A stretch of 64,000 nucleotides of DNA from Eulemur rufifrons (lineage: Eukaryota > Chordata > Mammalia > Primates > Lemuridae): NCBI RefSeq assembly GCF_041146395.1, contig NC_090989.1:45100501-45164500 (forward strand), given 5' to 3'. The first letter of the stretch is position 1. Each line of letters opens with the position of its first letter. The position numbers were made by a program, and so were the translations under genes. Below are positions 59,800 through 64,000 of the stretch, one piece after another. The notes under the pieces were generated by a model. That model was not told where the DNA came from. It saw only the letters and a list, made by a program, of their open reading frames with translations, and made no database searches.

Positions 59800-62700
59800 T
59801 AGTAAGTCCTTACTTGTCGATAATGCTGAATGTAAATGGACTCAATTCTGTAGTTAATAGACATAGAGTGGCTGAGTGGATAAAGAACAACACTAACTAC
59901 ATCCTGCCTACAAAAATCCCACTTCACCTATAAAGACACATATAGACTGAAAGTGAAGGGGTGGGAAAAGATATTCCATGCAACTGGAAACAAAAAAATG
60001 CAGGAATAGCTATATTTATTAATATATCAGATGAAATAGGCTACAAATCAAAGATTATTACAAGAGACAAGCAATACATGAGTGAATTAATAAAATGTGG
60101 TATATATATACCATGGAATACTACTCAGCCACAAAAAAGTGGTGAACCACCTCTTTTATTATCCTGAATGGAGCTGGAGCCCATTCTTCTAAGTGAAGTA
60201 TCACAAGAATGGAAAAACAAGCACTGTATGTACTCACCATTAAATTGGCACTAACTCATCAATACTTATGTTCACATACGGAAGTAACATTTATCGGGTG
60301 TCAGGTGGGGTGGGGAAAAAGGAATGGGTAAATTCACATCTAATGGATGTGGTGCCCACTGTCTGGGGAATAGGCACATTTGTAGCTCTGACTTGGGTGG
60401 TACAAAGGCAATATATGTAACCAAAGCATTTGTACCCCCATAATATTCTGAAGAAAAAAAATAAAAGAGACAAGATAAAGGTGAGTATATAATGACAAAG
60501 GTGTCAATTCAACAAGAAGATATAACAATTTTAAATATCTATCCACTCAACACTGGAGTTCCCAAGTATATAAAGTTAGCATTAATACATGTAAAGGCAG
60601 AGATAGGCTACAATACAACAATAGTAGAAGACTTTACCACCAACTGTCAGTAATGGACAAATCATCCAGGCAGAAAATCAACAAAAAAACATCGAGTTAA
60701 ACCACACACTAGACCAAATTGATCAAACTGACATTTATATTACCCACCTGCTGCAGAATACGCATTCTTTTTATCAGCACCTGGAATATTCTCCAGAACA
60801 GATCATATCCTAGCTCACAAAAAAACTCTCAACAAATTCGAAGAACTAGAAATCATATCAAGTATCTTTTCTGATCATAATGGAATAAAACTAGAAATCA
60901 ATAACAAGAGGAACCTTAGAAACTACACAAGCACATGGAAATTAAATAACATGGTCCTGAAAAACCCAAGGTTCAATGAAGAAATCAAGAAGGAAATTAA
61001 AAAATTTCTTGAAACAAATGAAAATGGAAATCCAACATACCAAAATCTAGGGGATACAAGAAAAGCAGTACTATGAGGGAAATTTATAGCAATAAACACT
61101 TATGTCCTCAAAGTAAAAAGAGTTCAAATAAACAACCTAATGATGCACCTCAAGGAACTAAAAAAGCAAAAACAAGCTAAGCCCAAAATTAGTAGCAGGA
61201 AAGAAATAACAAAGGTCAGAGAAAAAATTTAAAAAAATGAGACAAAAAATATAAATCAATGAAATGAAAAGTTGGTTTTCTGAAAATAAAAACAAACATT
61301 TAGCTAGACTAACCATGAAGAAAAGAAAGAAGACCTAAACAAATGACACTGGAAACAAAAAAGAAGACATAGCAACTGAGAGCACAGAAATACAAGGACT
61401 CATTAAAGACTGTTATGAAGAGTTGTGTGTCAAAAAATTGGAAAATCTAGAAGAAATGGATAAATTCCTGGACACATATAACCTACCAAGGTTGAACCAT
61501 AAAGAAATAGAAAACCTCAACAGACAAATAATGAGTAATAAGATTGAAACTGTAATAAAAAAAAAAGTCTCCTATCAAAGAAAAGCCCAGGACCACATGG
61601 CTTCACTGCTAAATACTACCAAACATTTGAAGAAGAACTAATACCAGTTTTATTCAAATTCTTAAAACAATTGAATGGAGGGAATACTTCCAAACTAATT
61701 CTATGATACTAGCATTACCCTGATACCAAAACCAAGCAAGGATACACCAAAAAAAGAAAATCATAGGCCAGTATCCCTGATGAACATACATACAAAAATC
61801 CTCAAAAAAATATTAGCAAACCAAATTCAACAACACATTAAAAACATCAGTCACATGATTTGGTATTCATCCCAGGGATGTAATGATATTAAACATATGC
61901 AAATCAATCAATGTGATACATCACATTAACAGAACCAAGACAACAAACATATGATCATTTCAATAGATGATGAAAAAAATCATTCAATAAAATTCAACAT
62001 CTGCTTATGATAAAAACCTTCAATAACTGGGTATAGAAGGAACATACCTCAAAATAATAAAGTCCATAAATGAAATACCAATAGCTAGCATCATACTGAA
62101 CAGGGAAAAATTGAAAGCCTTATCTCTAAGATCTGGAACAAGACATAGGTGCCTATTTTTACCACATTTATTAACACAATACTGGAAGTCCTGGACAGGA
62201 CAACAAGGAAAGAAAAATAAATAAAGGTCATTCAAATTGGAAAGAAGGAAGTCAAATTATTCTTGTTCTCAGAAGTCATTATCTTACACTTAGAAAAACC
62301 TAAAGACTCCACCAACAAACTGTTAGCACAAATAAACAAATTCAATAAAGTAGCAGGACACAAAATCAGCATATAAAAATCAGTAGCATTTATACGTGAC
62401 AACAGCAAACAATCTGAAAAATAAATAAAGAAGGCAATTCAATTTACAACTGCTGCAAAAAATATAAAATACATAGGAATCAATTTAACCAAAGAAGTGA
62501 AAGATATAAATAATGAAAACTATCAAACACTGATGGAAGAAATTGAAGAAGGCACACACAAAAAAGGGAAAGATATACCATGCTCATGGATTGGAAGAAT
62601 TAATATTATTAATTAAAATGATAATTCTACCCAAAGCAATTTATAGATTCAATGCAGTCCCTATCAAAATATCAATGACATTCTTCACAGACAGAAAAAA

Positions 62701-63940
62701 CCATCCAAAATTTATATGGAACTGCAAAAGACCCCAAATAGCCAAAGCAATTTTGAGCAAAAAGAACAAAACTGGAGAAGGCATCACACTACCTGACTTC
62801 AGAATATACTATGAAATTATGGTAATCAAATCAGCATGGTACCAGCATAAAAACAGACACATAGACCAATGGAACAGAAAAGAGAACCCAGATATGAATC
62901 CACACATTTACATCCAACTCATTTTCAACAAAGACACCAAGAACATAAAATGGGGAAAGGACAGCCTCTTCAGTAAATGGTGCTGAGAAAACTGGATATC
63001 CATATGCTGAAGAATGAAACTAGACCCTATTTCTCTCATATTAAATAATCAAATAAAAATGAATTAAACACTTAAATGTAAGATCTGAAACTATGAAACT
63101 ACTAGAAGAAAATATCAGGGAAATGCTTCAGGATATTAGTCTGGGCAAAAATTATTTTTGTGTAGGACCACAAAAGCACAGGCAACCAAAGCAAAAACAG
63201 ACAAGTGGATTGCATGAAACTGAAAAGCTTCTGCACAGAATAGGAAACAATCAACAAAGTGAAAAGACAACCCACAGAATGGGAAAAATATTTGCAAGCT
63301 ATCTATCTGACAAGAGATTAATAACCAGAATATGTAAGGAGCCCAAACAACAGCAAAAAACTAAAAAATCCAATTAAAAACTGGGCAAAAGATCTGAATA
63401 GACATTTTTCAAAAAAAGACATGTAAATGAAGAACAGGTATATAAAAATGCATCACTAATCATCAGAGAAATGTGAATTAAAACTACTGTGAGGTATAAT
63501 CTCATCCCAGTTAAAATGGCTTTTATTAAAAAGAGGGAATAACAGATGCTGGTGAGGATGTGGAGAAAGGGAACCCTTGTACACTGCTAGTGGAAATGTA
63601 AACTAATACTAAAGAAAACTATATAAAAGTTTCCCAAAAGCTAAAAATAGAACTATGATTCAGACATTCCAGTGCTGGATATATATCCAAAAGAAAAGAA
63701 ATCAATATATTGAAAAGATATCTTCACTTCCATGTTTATTGCAGCACTATTCACAAAAGCCAAAATATGGAATCAACCTAAATGCCCATCAATGGATGAA
63801 TGGATAAAGAAAATGTGGTATATATACACAGTGGAATACTAATTGTCCATAAAAAAATAAAGAAATTCTGTCATTTGCAACAAGATGAAAGGAAGTCATT
63901 ATGTTAAGTGAAATAAGCCATGCATAGAAAAATGTCTCAT
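59800..63940 (+). pseudogene. L1 copy B ORF2 relic (endonuclease-reverse transcriptase)
   Basis: Recognisable pieces in order: GKDIPCNWKQKNAGIAIFIN (endonuclease region, 59961 on); YLPRLNHKEIENLNRQIMSN-like sequence (61423-61641); and [39 protein letters not shown] and [16 protein letters not shown] (62543-62986). The polymerase FADD motif reads FSEV at about 62263-62275, so the active site is lost. Frameshifts, stops and the nested 60072-60464 tail complete the inactivation. The 147-codon frame at 62543-62986 is the longest surviving L1 coding piece in the window. Confidence 0.85.
60072..60464 (+). mobile_element. Young lemur L1 tail nested in L1 copy B
   Basis: It begins CAATACATGAGTGAATTAAT, continues TGGTATATATATACCATGG and CACTGTCTGGGGAATAGGC, and ends TTTGTACCCCCATAATATTC with an A tail. 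A perfect 10-bp target-site duplication AAGAGACAAG lies at 60062-60071 and 60465-60474. It covers the ORF2 end and the complete 3' UTR of the lemur L1 group. Confidence 0.92.
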
Positions 63941-64000
63941 CATTCATATTTGGGAGCTAAAAAGGGTGGATCTAATGAAGATAGAGAGTAGATTCGTGTT

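Larger units (their letters stand above)
57500..64000 (+). mobile_element. Old near-full-length L1 (copy B), runs off the window
   Basis: A short 5' UTR (from about 57500, with AGCAAGCTGGCTTCACTCCC), an ORF1 relic (58380-59304), an intergenic part with an ATTT repeat (59491-59512) and TAGTAAGTCCTTACTTGTCG, an ORF2 relic (59800-63940), then 3' UTR-like GATAGAGAGTAGATTCGTG at the window edge. A young lemur L1 tail is nested at 60072-60464. It lies in the same orientation as copy A, about 17 kb downstream. Confidence 0.85.

Overview
The window looks like primate nuclear DNA from a lemur (Strepsirrhini, Lemuriformes). The strongest evidence is four young Alu copies (1039, 3941, 46212, 51551 reversed) that share a lemur-type insertion between the left arm and the GCCGGGCAT of the right arm, roughly GAAAGAAATTATATGGACA followed by a second A-rich stretch. 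A recurring L1 3' tail (TGTACCCCCATAATATTCTGAA-type ending) and a TTAA-flanked piggyBac-type element fit the same origin. I found no intact host protein-coding gene, no tRNA or rRNA, and no CRISPR array. The sequence reads as a gene desert or a long intron: AT-rich, CpG-poor and densely filled with interspersed repeats. Nearly all open reading frames are chance frames or relics of transposon proteins.

Layout. 0-8.4 kb: an MLT1-type LTR, a Tigger-like element split by an Alu, a second Alu, a lemur L1 tail, MIRs, a three-level nest (MIR containing a MaLR LTR containing a full-length Hsmar1-like mariner), then a second MaLR LTR. 8.4-16 kb: mostly unique sequence with an L2 fragment, a 1.4-kb 3' piece of a lemur L1 on the minus strand and a short L1 tail. 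16.0-16.9 kb: a decayed processed pseudogene of NECAP1, the only host-gene-derived sequence I recognise. 17-29 kb: unique sequence with MIR, L2 and MER20 fragments, two old L1 tails and a MER1-type hAT element. 29.7-33.3 kb: two related LTR-like blocks, with an AT-rich tract and an old Alu between them. 33.5-40.1 kb: an old near-full-length L1 on the plus strand with two younger L1 pieces inside it, followed by a diverged 120-bp direct duplication. 40-48 kb: a hAT copy, an old L1 holding two Alus, and a MER20 split by a MaLR LTR. 48.2-48.8 kb: a compound microsatellite and a GC-rich degenerate repeat tract. 51.5-54.7 kb: Alu, an L2 split by a reversed L1 5' region, a three-level nest (hAT containing L1 containing a piggyBac MITE) and an AluJ. 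56-64 kb: an old L1 tail, then a second near-full-length old L1 that runs off the right edge and carries a young L1 tail.

How the parts relate. The nests give a relative order: MIR, L2 and hAT/MER elements first; then MaLR LTRs and old L1s; then the mariner and piggyBac elements and young lemur L1/Alu insertions. The points most worth checking are the Hsmar1-like mariner in a strepsirrhine genome, the piggyBac MITE, the L1 3'-UTR duplication and transduction-like insertion, and the unexplained duplications and repeat tracts.
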